DNA from: an uncultured Lachnospiraceae bacterium
GTDB taxonomy: Bacteria > Bacillota > Clostridia > Lachnospirales > Lachnospiraceae
Length of the DNA: 60,289 bases
Assembly (NCBI GenBank): GCA_947629525.1
Contig: CANREB010000010.1
Location: forward strand, 1-60,289
Reading direction: 5' to 3'
Every line of letters begins with the position of its first letter. Positions within the stretch are counted from its first letter, which is position 1. This document shows, in pieces, positions 1 through 8,413 of this stretch. The position numbers were made by a program, and so were the translations under genes. The notes beneath the pieces were generated by a model. That model saw only the letters and a list, made by a program, of their open reading frames with translations, did no database searches and was not told the origin of the DNA.

Positions 1-1284
1 TCCGCCGTACATAATCATCAGCAGCACCGTCCTGAAATACCCCATGTTCCTGTCAAGCTGCCTTACTGCTTTTTTCATATATTCCCTGCGGTATGCTTTC
101 TCTATCCTTGACAGCCCGTAGCCATGCGTCTGCAGCTTTACTATCTGCAGCAGGTCTTTCAGGCTGCTGTCCTTAAATTTGTCGGTGTACCTGTCAAGGT
201 GCTCAAATATATCAAAATGCACAAACAGCCTCCTGTCCGTGCAGGAAGTGTCCTGGCCGTCCCTGCCGAGCCTGTAATAATACAGGTATTCCGGCACGCA
301 TGCGGCGCTTCCCGCTGCAAATATGCACTCCACCCTGAACGGAAGGTCGTCAAACCTTTTTAAGTCCTCATGAAAACTTATCCCCGTCCTGTCAAGCAGC
401 TCTTTCTTATATATGCACCGCCATATGGCAACCCGCGTTTTTACTGCGAGCAGCCTTACCTTATCGGCGCGGCAGGTGCCTGAAAGATACGGTTCTCCGA
501 GGCAGTCGTTCAGCACGGGCACGGCGTTCCCCGTCTCCGCGCCGTATTCCATATATCCGCAGTATGCAAGGTCATGGTTTCCCATAAGGGCACGCCTAAA
601 CAGCTTTCTTAACATGTCCGCGTCAACAAAATCATCTGAATCTATAAAACTTAAATATCTTCCCCGGGCAGCCTTTATTCCGGCATTCCTCGCGGACGCG
701 CAGCCGCCGTTTTCTTTGTTTATCAGTTTTATGCGGCTGTCCTTTCCGGCATAGGATGATATGATATCTTCCGAGCCGTCAGTGCTTCCGTCATTGACAA
801 ATATATATTCCACGTAGGGCGCTTTCCATTCTGTGAGTGTTTCTATACATTTCGGAAGATACACGGACACGTTGTAAACGGGCACTACCACCGACAGTTC
901 TATGCCCTGACCGTTCTTTTCCCATTCGATTATTTCCCTTCCGCCGCTTTCACGGCAGTATTCTATGTAAACGGATCCGGCTTCCTGCCTGCAGTATTCC
1001 CACAGGGGAAACCAGTCCTCGGTGCACTCCATCCTGCCTGCCACTATTCCGGGCGTGCCGTCCCGCCGTGCCGTTTCCAGAAAATCTTCCGCACATCCGA
1101 AGTCAAATACGGCTGCTTCTGCGGCGCCTGTCCTGATTTCCGTATCTTTTCCGCCGGATATCCGTCCCGCCGTGCCTGTAGAGACCATCCAGTCTGCAAG
1201 TTCTCTGAATTCGTCAGAAGATGAGAACAGAAGCGCATCATTTATCCTGTTTATCCGTGACAGATAATTCCTGATCTGCTGCAT
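1..1284 (-). CDS. Family 2 glycosyltransferase, C-terminus beyond window edge
   Basis: Reading the minus strand from the ATG at 1284 gives 428 codons without a stop, and the frame is still open at base 1. Residues 1-130 are an unassigned N-terminal extension. From about residue 131 comes a GT-A fold: SVVVPVYNVSVYL, then VNDGSTDGS (163-171), NGGCASARNAG (192-202) and the metal/nucleotide-binding DSDD (215-218). It probably transfers a sugar from a nucleotide-sugar donor during cell-surface polysaccharide assembly; acceptor and sugar cannot be told. The ATG lies one base after the stop of the upstream glycosyltransferase, so the two are translationally coupled. Base composition is visibly GC-richer than the glycosyltransferases at 4159-6276. 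Confidence 0.85.
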   Translation of the reverse strand, partial: MQQIRNYLSRINRINDALLFSSSDEFRELADWMVSTGTAGRISGGKDTEIRTGAAEAAVFDFGCAEDFLETARRDGTPGIVAGRMECTEDWFPLWEYCRQEAGSVYIEYCRESGGREIIEWEKNGQGIELSVVVPVYNVSVYLPKCIETLTEWKAPYVEYIFVNDGSTDGSEDIISSYAGKDSRIKLINKENGGCASARNAGIKAARGRYLSFIDSDDFVDADMLRKLFRRALMGNHDLAYCGYMEYGAETGNAVPVLNDCLGEPYLSGTCRADKVRLLAVKTRVAIWRCIYKKELLDRTGISFHEDLKRFDDLPFRVECIFAAGSAACVPEYLYYYRLGRDGQDTSCTDRRLFVHFDIFEHLDRYTDKFKDSSLKDLLQIVKLQTHGYGLSRIEKAYRREYMKKAVRQLDRNMGYFRTVLLMIMYGG

Positions 1285-1285
1285 A

Positions 1286-2356
1286 TTAAGCAACCCTTTC
1301 CCCGGCGCCTGTAAGTTTTTTTACGAGTTTCTCGCCCGCCTCCTGGTACAGCCCGTCATTAAATATCCGGCAGAGCATCCTGTGCCGTATCGCTGCCGCA
1401 AAAAGCCTGTACTGAAGGGCGTCGGCTTTCGAGTATTCTTTCCTGCTTTCTTTTTTCAGGACGCGGCACCATCTTCGGGGCAGTGCCCTGAAAAATCTGT
1501 GTATCCTGTAAACAAGTTCTTTTCTTGTGTCAGTATCCGAAGTCCTTATGCACCATACCGCAAAGCGCACGATTATCCTCATGGCGGGGAATATAAGGTA
1601 ATCCCTGCCGCTGTCTGTGATATAATTCCTGATGTCATCATAAACATCAAGGATATCAAGCCTTTCTTTTCCCCTGAGCCCTGTTATCTGACCGCTTCCG
1701 CCCGTCCTGTAGTAAAATCCCGTACTGCCTATGCCCATGCACCGGCTGCATTGTGAGAGCAGGAAAAAATGCGGGTAAACATCTTCCCATTTTATGCGTT
1801 CCCTGAACCTGAAGCCTGTCCTACTGACAAAATCCATGGCAAGCACTTTTCTGCACTGGTTGACTTCAAACTGATATATTTCCATATGTTCATCCGGGTT
1901 TACGGTTACTCCGTCTGAGGGGAATATTTCCATAAACAGGCGGCTGTCATACCATGGCAGTACCATATGGCTCATTTCATGGTATATAACCGGCAGCGTC
2001 ATTATCATTTCGGGCATTTCACTGTCTGTCATGCCTTCAAGCTGCCCGAGTATCTTTTCAACGTATCCGGGCATAAGCCAGTCGTCGCTGTCGAGGAATG
2101 ACACATATTCCCCCGACGCAAGTTCCATTCCCCGGTTTCTGGCACCGCCGAGCCCTCTGTTTTCCTGATAAATGTATGTCATGCGGTCTTTGTTTTCCGC
2201 AAGGTATTTTCTGCATATGTTCTCTGTATTGTCAGACGATCCGTCATTCACAACAATGATTTCATACCGCCCGTCTGTCTGCCTCAGGATGCTGTCCAGC
2301 GTCCTGCCTATCGTGCACTCCGCGTTGAAAGCGGGCACTATGAAACTTATCTTCAT
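1286..2356 (-). CDS. Family 2 glycosyltransferase
   Basis: About 356 residues with an immediate GT-A start (MKISFIVPAFNAECTIG), VVNDGSSDNT, ENRGLGGARNRG and LDSDDW, the standard nucleotide-sugar and metal-binding signatures of family 2 inverting glycosyltransferases. It likely adds one sugar in a cell-surface polysaccharide repeat. The ATG at 2356 is preferred because a GGAG lies about 10 bases before it; an in-frame ATG at 2365 is also possible. Its 5' end overlaps by roughly 100 bases the out-of-frame tail of a broken GtrB-like glycosyltransferase, an unusually long overlap for intact genes, which fits an altered upstream gene. The next glycosyltransferase starts one base after its stop. 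Confidence 0.88.
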   Translation of the reverse strand: MKISFIVPAFNAECTIGRTLDSILRQTDGRYEIIVVNDGSSDNTENICRKYLAENKDRMTYIYQENRGLGGARNRGMELASGEYVSFLDSDDWLMPGYVEKILGQLEGMTDSEMPEMIMTLPVIYHEMSHMVLPWYDSRLFMEIFPSDGVTVNPDEHMEIYQFEVNQCRKVLAMDFVSRTGFRFRERIKWEDVYPHFFLLSQCSRCMGIGSTGFYYRTGGSGQITGLRGKERLDILDVYDDIRNYITDSGRDYLIFPAMRIIVRFAVWCIRTSDTDTRKELVYRIHRFFRALPRRWCRVLKKESRKEYSKADALQYRLFAAAIRHRMLCRIFNDGLYQEAGEKLVKKLTGAGERVA

Positions 2357-2783
2357 CCATCTCATACTCCATCCGTCTCATCCGGTACTGCGTGTCCGCC
2401 AGTATCTTCCTGTTTGCCGATATCAGATCCGCCACAAGCCCGATCGTGAACGTCAGCACGCTTATCACTATCAGCGTGCACCCGAGCACTAAGGACTGCA
2501 CGTGCCCGTATCCGTACCCCATGGCAATGAGGCACAGGAACCTTATTCCTATCGCGAGCCCGCCGAGCATTGAGGGTATCGACAAATATGTAAAGCATTT
2601 CAAAGGCTGGTACATCATGTACGCCCTTAAGATTATCACCATGGACTTCTTGACGTAGGACCATACCCCGTTGAAAAGCCTCGAGGGGCGCAGGTCCGGG
2701 TTTGTCCGCACGGGCACACTTGTAATCCCGAGCTTCTCACGTCCTGCCGTAGCAAATTGTTTGTAAATTTTCCTGATTTCCAT
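2262..2783 (-). pseudogene. 5'-truncated GtrB/DPM1-like membrane glycosyltransferase
   Basis: The frame encodes only the C-terminal part of a polyprenol-phosphate glycosyltransferase of the GtrB/DPM1-like type: SVPVRTNPDLRPSRLF, then two hydrophobic segments (around CFTYLSIPSMLGGLAIGIRF and LVLGCTLIVISVLTFTIGL) and the typical tail ANRKILADTQYRMRRMEYE. The catalytic GT-A domain that should precede it, about 200 residues, is absent: upstream sequence becomes AT-rich at about 2770-2783 and runs into the recombinase promoter region. No ribosome binding site precedes the ATG at 2783. At its 3' end the frame runs about 100 bases into the next glycosyltransferase in another frame, so the original stop may also be lost. 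Truncation by integration or rearrangement is the simplest reading. Confidence 0.72.
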
Positions 2784-2866
2784 AAAAACATCAAATAAAG
2801 TGCTACAATAAATATGTAAAAAACATCATAAGTTATTCAAATAACAACAAAAGGAGAGAAAAACAC
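2784..2866. promoter_or_regulatory. Recombinase upstream region with repeats and a dyad
   Basis: This AT-rich intergenic region holds two direct copies of AAAAACATCA (2784-2793 and 2819-2828), an extended -10 box TGCTACAAT (2801-2809) facing the recombinase, a palindrome GTTATT-CA-AATAAC (2832-2845) and ATAACAACAAAA (2841-2852). A related AGTAACAACGAAAAG lies just after the recombinase stop (4045-4059). The arrangement resembles arm and core sites of a tyrosine recombinase, but the attachment site is not established. Confidence 0.4.
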
Positions 2867-4045
2867 ATGGGAAAATCATTAAAAGGCAAAGAACTGGGAA
2901 AGGGCATAACACAACGGAAAGATAAGCTGTATCAGGCACGTTTCACAGACCGATATGGTAAGACAAAGACCATTTATGCGAAAACTTATAAGGAAATATT
3001 ACAAAATCTAAAAGCGCAGACCCAGCCGCAGACAATTTCACCGACAATTTCGTCAATAATACCTGTCACGCGCGTTGACGAAGTTTCACGGCGGATCTTT
3101 ACTCTGAACGAATGGTATGAAATATGGATAAATACCTGCAAAAAAAACTGCCGCAACACTACGCTGCGTACATATTCTCTGCAATACAATCGTCTGCGCG
3201 GTACAATAGGGGATTTGAGCCTGTCGGAATTAAATCCGATATTACTGCAATCCGTGTTTAATGATTTAAAAAGCGATGCTTCACGGAACGCCTGTAAAAA
3301 GATACTTGTAGATATTTTAAACTGCGCGATGGAAGCCGACCTGATCGTCAAAAACCCCGCGCTTCATATAAAAACTAAAATTGATAATATTGAAAAGGCA
3401 GAAAAAAGAGTTTTAACAGAAAATGAGATACAGCTTTTGTACGAAGTTTCAAGAAACCAAAGGCTGTATCCCTTTTTTGTGACGGCATTAAACACGGGAA
3501 TGCGTATAGGTGAAATAATAGGTCTGACATGGGATTGTGTTGACTTTGAAAATCACATAATTAAAGTTGAAAAAACGTTGTGTTATCTTCCTAACAACGG
3601 AAATGGAATATATGAGTTTCATCCGCCTAAGACTAGGGCGGGCAGGAGAAACATTCCGATGACAAAACAGTTAAAAGAAGTGCTGATAGAGCAGAGAAAT
3701 TGGCAGCACAGTCTTCCAATAGGCAGTACACCCTTAAAAGGTTTTGAAGATCTGGTCTTTACAAGCAAAAATAACCGTCCTCTGCATACGGCAAATATAC
3801 AAGATTCTATTGAAGCTTTGATCAAGAAAATCAATAAGCAAAATCCTGAGATCAATTTTAAACCATTCACACCGCACTGCCTGCGGCACACTTTCGCTAC
3901 AAACTGTATAGCCAAAGGCATGCGCCCCAAAACTCTGCAAAAGCTGTTGGGGCATAATTCACTTCAAATGACAATGGATTTATATTGTCATGTACTTGAA
4001 GACACACTGAAAGAAGAGATGGCAATGATAGCGGAAATGGATTAA
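2867..4045 (+). CDS. Tyrosine recombinase/integrase, solitary
   Basis: A full-length 392-residue phage/Tn916-type integrase. Residues 5-50 resemble the AP2-like arm-binding domain (KGKELGKGITQRKD, then YQARFTDRYGKTKT), about 78-165 the SAM-like core-binding domain, and about 180-390 the catalytic domain. All catalytic residues are present: R213 (TGMRIGE), K255, H337-x-x-R340 (HCLRHTFAT), H363 (LLGHNSL) and the nucleophile Y373 (MDLYCHV). A ribosome binding site AAGGAGAG precedes the ATG. No excisionase, relaxase or phage gene accompanies it; it sits alone between oppositely oriented glycosyltransferase groups. It could be the relic of an integrated element or a DNA-inversion switch for surface polysaccharide. 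The enzyme family is certain, the role is not. Confidence 0.93.
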   Translation: MGKSLKGKELGKGITQRKDKLYQARFTDRYGKTKTIYAKTYKEILQNLKAQTQPQTISPTISSIIPVTRVDEVSRRIFTLNEWYEIWINTCKKNCRNTTLRTYSLQYNRLRGTIGDLSLSELNPILLQSVFNDLKSDASRNACKKILVDILNCAMEADLIVKNPALHIKTKIDNIEKAEKRVLTENEIQLLYEVSRNQRLYPFFVTALNTGMRIGEIIGLTWDCVDFENHIIKVEKTLCYLPNNGNGIYEFHPPKTRAGRRNIPMTKQLKEVLIEQRNWQHSLPIGSTPLKGFEDLVFTSKNNRPLHTANIQDSIEALIKKINKQNPEINFKPFTPHCLRHTFATNCIAKGMRPKTLQKLLGHNSLQMTMDLYCHVLEDTLKEEMAMIAEMD

Positions 4046-4158
4046 GTAACAACGAAAAGCATATGCGGGCTATTGTAAACATCGCCAAAAAATCATATAA
4101 TAAAAACTGGAGAAAAAAGCACATAGGTCAACACGAACTGTTAAAAAGGACGAAAGTT

Positions 4159-5256
4159 ATGAAAAAACAGCATCAAAAACTATTATCGATCATCATTCCG
4201 ATATACAATGTCGAAAATTATCTCGAAGAATGCCTGAACAGTATACATATGCAATTAACGGGCAGACATAGTAATGTTGAAGTCATTTTGATCGACGACG
4301 GTTCCTGCGACAATTCAGGCAGGATAGCAGATACATTTGCAGAGACAGATCCGTCTTTTGGCGTTATCCACAAAGCGAATGAAGGAGTAGCAGCCGCGCG
4401 AAATACAGGTATTGATAAGGCATCCGGTGAATGGCTGTACTTTGTCGATTCTGACGACTGGCTTGCAGAGGATGCGGTTGAAAGTATATGCAGCGGCATA
4501 AAAGAGAACGCGAATGCTGATATAATTATTTTTGACGCATATAAATATTATTCGGACAAGACAGTTTCCGGTAAAAAGATTTCATGGGAACATTTTAAAA
4601 ATGAAAAAATCATATCAGAAATTTCAGAGATCAGGTCATTGCAAAGAGAAGTGCTATACTTTCACAAGACACCGTTAGCAGCGCCATGGGATAAGGTCTA
4701 CAGGCGCAGTTTTTTAATGAGTAATAATATTGTGTATCGGGAAGAACTTAAGGTTTTGGACGATATGGTCTTTAATGTTGAAGCTTTCGGGGCTGCGAAA
4801 CTGGCAGTATACCGCAAGGACAAAATATATTATTATCGATATGTTGCAGATTCTATCACAAACAGCTATAAACCTGACCGGATAGAGCAGGATATGAAAG
4901 TATGGAATTATCTAAAAGAGTATATGGACAGGCTGTTTTTACGGCAGGACTGGGATCAAAATGATAGAGAGAAGCTGATACAGGCTTATTTCTGCCGTGT
5001 TGTAAAATCGTTTACTATCAGCCGTATGCGCTGTTGGACTGACAAAGGCAGCGAAAGTACCGTTAAGAATAAAGTGGCGGAATTAAAAAGGATTTTGTCG
5101 ATTGGGCTGTACAAAGAAGCATTTTCAAATGTGAAATTAAAAGAACTTGATTGGAAACTAAAAGTGATAGTCATTATGGCAAGGTTGAATATGGGGTATG
5201 GGATTTATCTTATATACCGGCTGTACTGCCGCACCGGACTTAGGTATAAACAATAA
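4159..5256 (+). CDS. Family 2 glycosyltransferase
   Basis: A 365-residue glycosyltransferase with LLSIIIPIYNVENYLEEC, LIDDGSCDNSG, NEGVAAARNTG and FVDSDDW, all family 2 GT-A signatures; the C-terminal half resembles CpsJ/EpsJ-type capsule glycosyltransferases. The start at 4159 is chosen because AAAAAGGA lies just upstream; the frame extends back to 4063 but those residues do not look like a glycosyltransferase. It is AT-rich compared with the minus-strand glycosyltransferases at 1-2356, suggesting a separate origin, probably together with the recombinase. The next gene begins 12 bases after its stop. Confidence 0.88.
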   Translation: MKKQHQKLLSIIIPIYNVENYLEECLNSIHMQLTGRHSNVEVILIDDGSCDNSGRIADTFAETDPSFGVIHKANEGVAAARNTGIDKASGEWLYFVDSDDWLAEDAVESICSGIKENANADIIIFDAYKYYSDKTVSGKKISWEHFKNEKIISEISEIRSLQREVLYFHKTPLAAPWDKVYRRSFLMSNNIVYREELKVLDDMVFNVEAFGAAKLAVYRKDKIYYYRYVADSITNSYKPDRIEQDMKVWNYLKEYMDRLFLRQDWDQNDREKLIQAYFCRVVKSFTISRMRCWTDKGSESTVKNKVAELKRILSIGLYKEAFSNVKLKELDWKLKVIVIMARLNMGYGIYLIYRLYCRTGLRYKQ

Positions 5257-5268
5257 GGAAAGAATAAG

Positions 5269-6276
5269 ATGCCGCTTGAACATTACATAAACAACAAAAA
5301 TGTTTTGTATATAACAACAAAAAATACGGATTATATCAGAGTTTCACAGGAATTGAAGCTGTTGGGGGAAAAAACGTCAAAGTACCGTGTCATCGGTTCA
5401 CGAAGCAGATTTTATCCTATGCGTATTCTTTCAGTCTTTTTGAAGATACTGTTTGAAAATATAAAATATTACGACACTGTTTTTATTGGTTTTGCGCCTC
5501 AGCTTGTAATCCCGCTTTGGTGGTTCAAGCTAAAAAAAGCAGATATCGTAACGGATTTTTTTATTTCATTTTATGACACGCTTTGTTTTGACAGGAAAAA
5601 AATAAAGCCTGACAGTATACTTGGAAGATTTGTACATTATATTGATAAAGATGTACTTAAAAAGTCGGCGCTTGTTGTTTGCGATACTGTTGCGCATGGA
5701 AAGTATTTTGCAGATGAATTTCATATACCGTTTGATAAATTTTATACATTATATCTCGAAGCGGATACATCGATTTATCATCCTTTAAATCTTACCCGTC
5801 CGGGATATCTGAAAAATAAATTCGTTGTGATTTATTTTGGAAGCGGTCTGCCCTTGCAGGGTATAGATACTGTGCTTAAAGCTATGGCGCTTTTAAAGGA
5901 TGATAAAGAACTGCACTTCTTTTTTATCGGGCATATCAGGAATAAGGAAGCGGCTGTGCAAAAACCGGTTTCCGACAATATTGAATATCTGGAATGGGTG
6001 CCACAGGATAAACTTGCAGAGTATATAGATATATCTGATCTGTGCCTTGCAGGTCATTTTAACGCCGAGATAAAAAAAGCAGGCAGAGTTATCGCAGGAA
6101 AAACATTTATTTATCAGGCAATGGGTAAAATGATGATTTTGGGCGATAACGCGGCAAATCGAGAACTGTTTAGGGAAAGTGATATGATTTCGTTTGTCGA
6201 AATGGGAAATGAATTTGCACTTGTTCAAAAAATCAAAAAAATTAAGGAAGAAAGACTTGCCAGCATACACAGTTGA
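5269..6276 (+). CDS. GT4-like glycosyltransferase, possibly C-terminally short
   Basis: A 335-residue protein of GT-B type. The second Rossmann half is recognisable: FVVIYFGSGLPLQGIDTVLKA, then HFFFIGHIRN, IEYLEWVPQDKLAEYID and an IYQAMG/NRELF donor-binding stretch. This is the layout of retaining GT4 enzymes that add a sugar to a lipid-linked or protein acceptor. The N-terminal half is divergent and carries hydrophobic patches (around FLKILFENIKYY) suited to membrane contact. The protein stops soon after the donor-binding region (ERLASIHS) and lacks the usual 30-40 residue C-terminal helices, so mild 3' truncation is possible. It is probably cotranscribed with the preceding glycosyltransferase. 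Confidence 0.75.
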   Translation: MPLEHYINNKNVLYITTKNTDYIRVSQELKLLGEKTSKYRVIGSRSRFYPMRILSVFLKILFENIKYYDTVFIGFAPQLVIPLWWFKLKKADIVTDFFISFYDTLCFDRKKIKPDSILGRFVHYIDKDVLKKSALVVCDTVAHGKYFADEFHIPFDKFYTLYLEADTSIYHPLNLTRPGYLKNKFVVIYFGSGLPLQGIDTVLKAMALLKDDKELHFFFIGHIRNKEAAVQKPVSDNIEYLEWVPQDKLAEYIDISDLCLAGHFNAEIKKAGRVIAGKTFIYQAMGKMMILGDNAANRELFRESDMISFVEMGNEFALVQKIKKIKEERLASIHS

Positions 6277-6325
6277 TGCTATAGTACATTCAAATAAACC
6301 AAATTAAAATCTATGGGGTATAAAA

Positions 6326-6838
6326 ATGATAGAACTGATAGTAATGGATATAGATGGGACGCTCACTGACGGAGGTATTTACTACAGCGAGTATGAACAT
6401 CATGGTATTGAAACAAAAAAATTTTCGGTAAAGGATGCCGCAGGCATTCTTGCGGCGCAGGCAATGGGGAAAGAATGTATGTTTTTGACAGGGCGCGAGT
6501 CCTATGCCGTGGCAAAACGTGCCGCAGACTTAAAAATAAAATATGTATATCAGGGCGTTAAGGACAAAGACCGGTTTTTGACTGATTTTATAAAAGAACA
6601 CAATATAAAAGCGGAAAATATGATGTACATCGGCGACGATCTGAACGACATAAAAGCCATGCGTATCACCGGGACAGTGTGTTGTCCCGCAGATGCCGCG
6701 GATGAAGTAATTAGTCTGGCAGACTACGTATCGCGTTATAATGGCGGCAATGGGGCAGTGCGCGATATTTTGTTTACAATGTTAAAAAAAGAGGGACTTT
6801 ATGAGGAAGCTGTATCAAAAGCTTATGGCGGGATTTGA
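6326..6838 (+). CDS. KdsC-type HAD-IIIA phosphatase
   Basis: 170 residues, the usual length for KdsC/N-acylneuraminate-phosphatase-like enzymes. It shows the HAD nucleophile motif at the N-terminus (VMDIDGTLTDG, D8 and D10), FLTGRES, a lysine in YQGVKDK and the metal motif IGDDLNDIKAM. Family members remove phosphate from KDO-8-phosphate or nonulosonic-acid phosphates in the cytoplasm. No KdsA/NeuB or CMP-sugar synthetase is visible nearby, so the substrate is uncertain; a role linked to the adjacent glycosyltransferases is inferred from position only. The stop lies next to the extended -10 promoter of the following gene. Confidence 0.82.
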   Translation: MIELIVMDIDGTLTDGGIYYSEYEHHGIETKKFSVKDAAGILAAQAMGKECMFLTGRESYAVAKRAADLKIKYVYQGVKDKDRFLTDFIKEHNIKAENMMYIGDDLNDIKAMRITGTVCCPADAADEVISLADYVSRYNGGNGAVRDILFTMLKKEGLYEEAVSKAYGGI

Positions 6839-6843
6839 CATTG

Positions 6844-6854
6844 TGTGCTATAAT
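6844..6854 (+). promoter_or_regulatory. Extended -10 promoter before sua5
   Basis: TGTGCTATAAT matches the extended -10 form TRTGNTATAAT. It lies 41 bases before the Sua5 start and directly after the HAD phosphatase stop, so sua5-rpiB-upp can be transcribed independently of the polysaccharide region. Confidence 0.6.
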
Positions 6855-6894
6855 AAGATAGCTGTATAAAAAGCAAAATCGGAGCGGATCATAG

Positions 6895-7962
6895 ATGGAA
6901 ACGCAGATTGTTACCATAACAAGTTCAGAACCTAAAGAATCAGTGGACAGAAAACTTATGCGCGCGGGAGAGATCATAAAACGCGGGGGTCTTGTTGCGT
7001 TCCCAACGGAGACGGTGTACGGACTTGGCGGCGATGCGCTTAATCCCGAAGCGTCAGGCAGAATATATGCCGCGAAAGGCAGACCGAGCGATAATCCGCT
7101 TATCGTACACATCGCCGAAATGGAAATGCTTGACAGGATTACGCGGAATATATCCGATAAGGCGCGCAGACTCGCCGATGCCTTTTGGCCGGGACCGCTC
7201 ACGATGATATTTGACAAGTCAGATATAGTCCCAAGACAGACTACCGGAGGTTTGGACACAATCGCTGTGAGGATGCCGTCGCACAGTATCGCCTTGGAGT
7301 TTATCAGGCAGTCGGGAGGTTTTGTGGCGGCGCCGAGTGCGAATATTTCGGGCAGACCCAGTCCCACTGCGGCAAAATACGTTATTCAGGACATGAATGG
7401 CAGGATAGATATGATCATATCTGCCGATGATATCAGGACTGATGCAATAGGCTTGGAATCGACGATAGTTGATATGACGGCGGACATTCCGACGATACTG
7501 CGTCCGGGGTACATCACACAGGAAATGATATCGCGCCGTATAGGAGAAACTGACATGGATGTCACAATACTGAGCGCGGATTCGCAGCAGGCGCCAAAAG
7601 CCCCCGGGATGAAGTATCGCCATTATGCACCAAAAGGCGAGCTTGTCATAGTTGAGGGCGAACCTGACAAAGTTGTTGAATATATAAATGAACAAACGCG
7701 GATTCACCGCCAAAACGGCGAGAGGACAGGCATAATAGGCACAGACAGGCTTATTTCAAAATACGAAGCCGATGTCGTAAAAAACGCGGGCGACAAAAAC
7801 GACACGTCTGTAATAGCGCGCAGACTTTACACTTTCCTGCGCGAGTTTGATGATGAAAAAGTTGAATATATGTACTCTGAAGCATTTAACGGAGACGGTT
7901 TCGGGCAGGCAGTTATGAACAGGCTGTTAAAGGCGGCAGGGCATAAGATCATAAAGGTATAA
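6895..7962 (+). CDS. tsaC2: L-threonylcarbamoyladenylate synthase (Sua5/YwlC type)
   Basis: A 355-residue two-domain Sua5-type enzyme. It makes threonylcarbamoyl-AMP from threonine, bicarbonate and ATP, the first step of the universal t6A37 modification of ANN-decoding tRNAs. The YrdC-like domain (about 20-215) shows VAFPTETVYGLGGDA, KGRPSDNPLIVHI, FWPGPLT, the SxN segment in APSANISGRPSPT and GLESTIVDM. A linker with the conserved KAPGMKYRHYAPKG leads to the C-terminal Sua5 domain. Length and both domains are normal for the family. rpiB follows after 13 bases. Confidence 0.95.
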   Translation: METQIVTITSSEPKESVDRKLMRAGEIIKRGGLVAFPTETVYGLGGDALNPEASGRIYAAKGRPSDNPLIVHIAEMEMLDRITRNISDKARRLADAFWPGPLTMIFDKSDIVPRQTTGGLDTIAVRMPSHSIALEFIRQSGGFVAAPSANISGRPSPTAAKYVIQDMNGRIDMIISADDIRTDAIGLESTIVDMTADIPTILRPGYITQEMISRRIGETDMDVTILSADSQQAPKAPGMKYRHYAPKGELVIVEGEPDKVVEYINEQTRIHRQNGERTGIIGTDRLISKYEADVVKNAGDKNDTSVIARRLYTFLREFDDEKVEYMYSEAFNGDGFGQAVMNRLLKAAGHKIIKV

Positions 7963-7975
7963 GGAGGTAACGAAA

Positions 7976-8407
7976 ATGCTGGCAATAGGAAGCGACCACG
8001 GAGGATATGCGCTTAAAGAGCGCATAATGGAGTATCTTAAGCAAAACAACATAGAATACAAGGATTTTGGCTGTTATTCAAAGCAGTCCTGCGATTATCC
8101 GGTATTCGGCAAGGCAGTCGCAAAAGCAGTCGCGGATGGCGAGTGCGAGAAAGGAATAGTAATATGCACAACAGGAATAGGCATATCGATTGCAGCCAAC
8201 AAGGTCAAAGGCATAAGATGCGCGCTTTGCAGCGACCCGTATTCGGCTAAGATGACGAGGCTTCACAATGATGCCAATGTGCTTGCCCTTGGCGGTGAGA
8301 TAGTAGGAGGCAACCTTGCCATAGAAATAGTGTCAACATTTCTGAATACCGAATTTTCAGCCGAGGAGAAACATCAGCGGCGCGTAAATTTATTGAATGA
8401 GGAGTAA
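7976..8407 (+). CDS. rpiB: Ribose-5-phosphate isomerase B
   Basis: A 143-residue RpiB/LacAB-family isomerase interconverting ribose-5-phosphate and ribulose-5-phosphate in the pentose phosphate pathway. Key features are the IGSDHGGYALKE start, the active-site cysteine in GIVICTTGIGISIAANK, and RLHNDANVLALGGE. The ribosome binding site AAGGAGGT is ideal. It lies between sua5 and upp in a common Firmicute order; upp starts 6 bases after its stop, so ribose phosphate supply and uracil salvage are coexpressed. Length is that of the family. Confidence 0.96.
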   Translation: MLAIGSDHGGYALKERIMEYLKQNNIEYKDFGCYSKQSCDYPVFGKAVAKAVADGECEKGIVICTTGIGISIAANKVKGIRCALCSDPYSAKMTRLHNDANVLALGGEIVGGNLAIEIVSTFLNTEFSAEEKHQRRVNLLNEE

Positions 8408-8413
8408 CTGCAT

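Noticed and set aside
5311..5322. ATAACAACAAAA, identical to 2841-2852 near the recombinase
   Set aside because: It lies inside the GT4-like coding region in A-rich sequence; twelve bases of this composition can recur by chance, so it is not counted as an attachment site.
6288..6299. ATTCAAATAAAC resembling ATTCAAATAAC at 2835-2845
   Set aside because: One insertion and low complexity; too weak to name as the right border of an integrated segment.
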